Shown here: in pieces, positions 5,695 to 6,263 of the stretch
Layout: each line of letters opens with the position of its first letter
Numbering within the stretch: position 1 is the first letter of the stretch
Source of the DNA: Planctomycetales bacterium
GTDB lineage: Bacteria; Planctomycetota; Planctomycetia; Pirellulales; Thermoguttaceae
NCBI GenBank assembly: GCA_007122045.1
Contig: SKJM01000164.1
Span: 1 to 6,263 of the forward strand
Reading direction: 5' to 3'
DNA length: 6,263 bases
Notes under the pieces: model-generated
Database searches by the model: none
Seen by the model: only the letters and a program-made list of their open reading frames with translations
Told to the model about the DNA's origin: nothing
Translations under genes and position numbers: made by a program

Positions 5695-6263
5695 TCAGGC
5701 GCGAAAACCGGGTCCGGGGCTCTCTTCCGAAACGGCTCGAAGGGTGTTGGGCGCCAAGGACTCCCGACCGTTTCCGCCGTCCGATCCCCGCAGCGCGAGG
5801 CCGGCGGCCACGTCCCATTGCCCCATCCGGCCAGCCAGATTCACCGGCTGGAAGCTGCGTAGGGGGTTTCCGAGTTCGCACGGCAGCCCGAGCCGTGCCC
5901 GCAGCCATTCCAGCAGGGGATCGCTCGCCTCCCCTCCGCTAAGGACGACCTGCGAGATCGGCTGCCCGCGGAAGGTCACGCTGCAGTAGCGCACGCACAT
6001 GGCCAGTTCGCCGGTCCATCGGTCGAGGGTGGGCCGCACGGCCTCCTCGATGCTGCGGGCGACCTCGGGATCGCGCTGGTCGGCGCGGCGGTCGCCGCTG
6101 TGGCGGCGGAGGGCCGCCGCGTCGGGCAGGGGCAGTTTGAGGTAGTCGGCCACGGCCTCGTCGAAGTGCCGCCCCCCGCAGTCGACGTATTTGACGAACA
6201 TCGCGTGCGTACCGCTGGCGATGACCACGGCGGTGGCGGCCCCGCCCACGTGGATGAACATCC
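5695..6263 (-). CDS. pilM: PilM-like actin-fold pilus assembly protein, C-terminal part (partial at right edge)
   Basis: Only the last 188 complete residues are in the window; the gene continues beyond the right edge, and the ATG at 6261 is an internal codon, not a start. A full PilM is about 350 residues. PilM is a cytoplasmic actin/FtsA-fold protein that binds the tail of PilN. The fragment opens with FIHVGGAATAVVIASG, matching the second phosphate-binding motif of the fold, but the usual Asp of D-x-G is His here. It then has VKYVDCGGRHFDEAVADYL (24-41), a variable helical stretch, and QVVLSGGEASDPLLEWLRAR (104-123), the adenosine-motif equivalent. GNPLRSFQP (131-139) and WDVAAGLALR (149-158) are typical of PilM and FtsA-like proteins. 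A 30-residue tail follows (159-188). The TGA stop is at 5695-5697, close to the start of the PilN-like gene, consistent with one operon. Family assignment is supported by both motifs and neighbours; ATP hydrolysis is uncertain given the His substitution. Confidence 0.85.
   Translation of the reverse strand, partial: MFIHVGGAATAVVIASGTHAMFVKYVDCGGRHFDEAVADYLKLPLPDAAALRRHSGDRRADQRDPEVARSIEEAVRPTLDRWTGELAMCVRYCSVTFRGQPISQVVLSGGEASDPLLEWLRARLGLPCELGNPLRSFQPVNLAGRMGQWDVAAGLALRGSDGGNGRESLAPNTLRAVSEESPGPGFRA

Noticed and set aside
4848..5942. Plus-strand frame of 364 codons reading through the repeats (GRGFMARPPVA-type repeats)
   Set aside because: The apparent protein repeats are only translations of the DNA repeat. 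The rest is antisense to the PilN and PilM genes.
1144..6263. Type II secretion locus rather than a type IV pilus locus
   Set aside because: PilM and PilN are separate proteins and the order M-N-O-P-secretin is that of pili. A GspL-type fusion and other Gsp genes are absent, although the helix-anchored PilP-like protein does resemble GspC.

Overview
The window is a GC-rich bacterial chromosomal segment in which every gene I can support lies on the minus strand. Read right to left, it holds the end of a pilM-like gene, then pilN-like, pilO-like and pilP-like genes and a secretin (pilQ/gspD family). After a 332-base intergenic gap comes the start of a membrane-bound PAS-domain sensor kinase that runs off the left edge. 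The gene order M-N-O-P-secretin is the classical alignment and outer-membrane-channel module of type IV pili. Separate PilM and PilN proteins argue against a type II secretion system, where one GspL protein carries both parts.

The host is probably a planctomycete (Planctomycetota, perhaps Pirellulales). This rests on overall protein style, not on a marker gene: high GC, Pro/Ala/Glu-rich linkers, scarce Shine-Dalgarno sequences, a secretin without recognisable AMIN domains but with a C-terminal helical tail, and a PilM in which the actin-type D-x-G motif reads H-V-G.

Layout: 1-811, 5' part of a sensor histidine kinase. 812-1143, non-coding, with hairpins and an imperfect dyad. 1144-3477, secretin. 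3461-4186, PilP/GspC-like inner-membrane protein, overlapping the secretin start by 17 bases. 4187-4245, short spacer with a GC hairpin. 4246-4815, PilO-like. 4816-4922, spacer containing most of a repeat element. 4923-5672, PilN-like. 5695-6263, PilM-like (3' part only).

In the expected machine, PilM sits on the cytoplasmic face and binds the N-terminal tail of PilN. PilN and PilO pair through coiled coils and ferredoxin-like domains in the periplasm, PilP bridges to the secretin, and the secretin forms the outer-membrane pore. The motor ATPases, platform protein and pilins are not in this window.

The most unusual feature is a 26-base repeat element between pilN and pilO. It has about three and a half tandem copies plus one inverted copy. 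It supplies the last 17 codons and the stop of pilN and contains the start codon of pilO, and its two arms form a 27-base inverted repeat. Otherwise the locus looks like a normal pilus operon, and I do not see evidence of a wholly new system.
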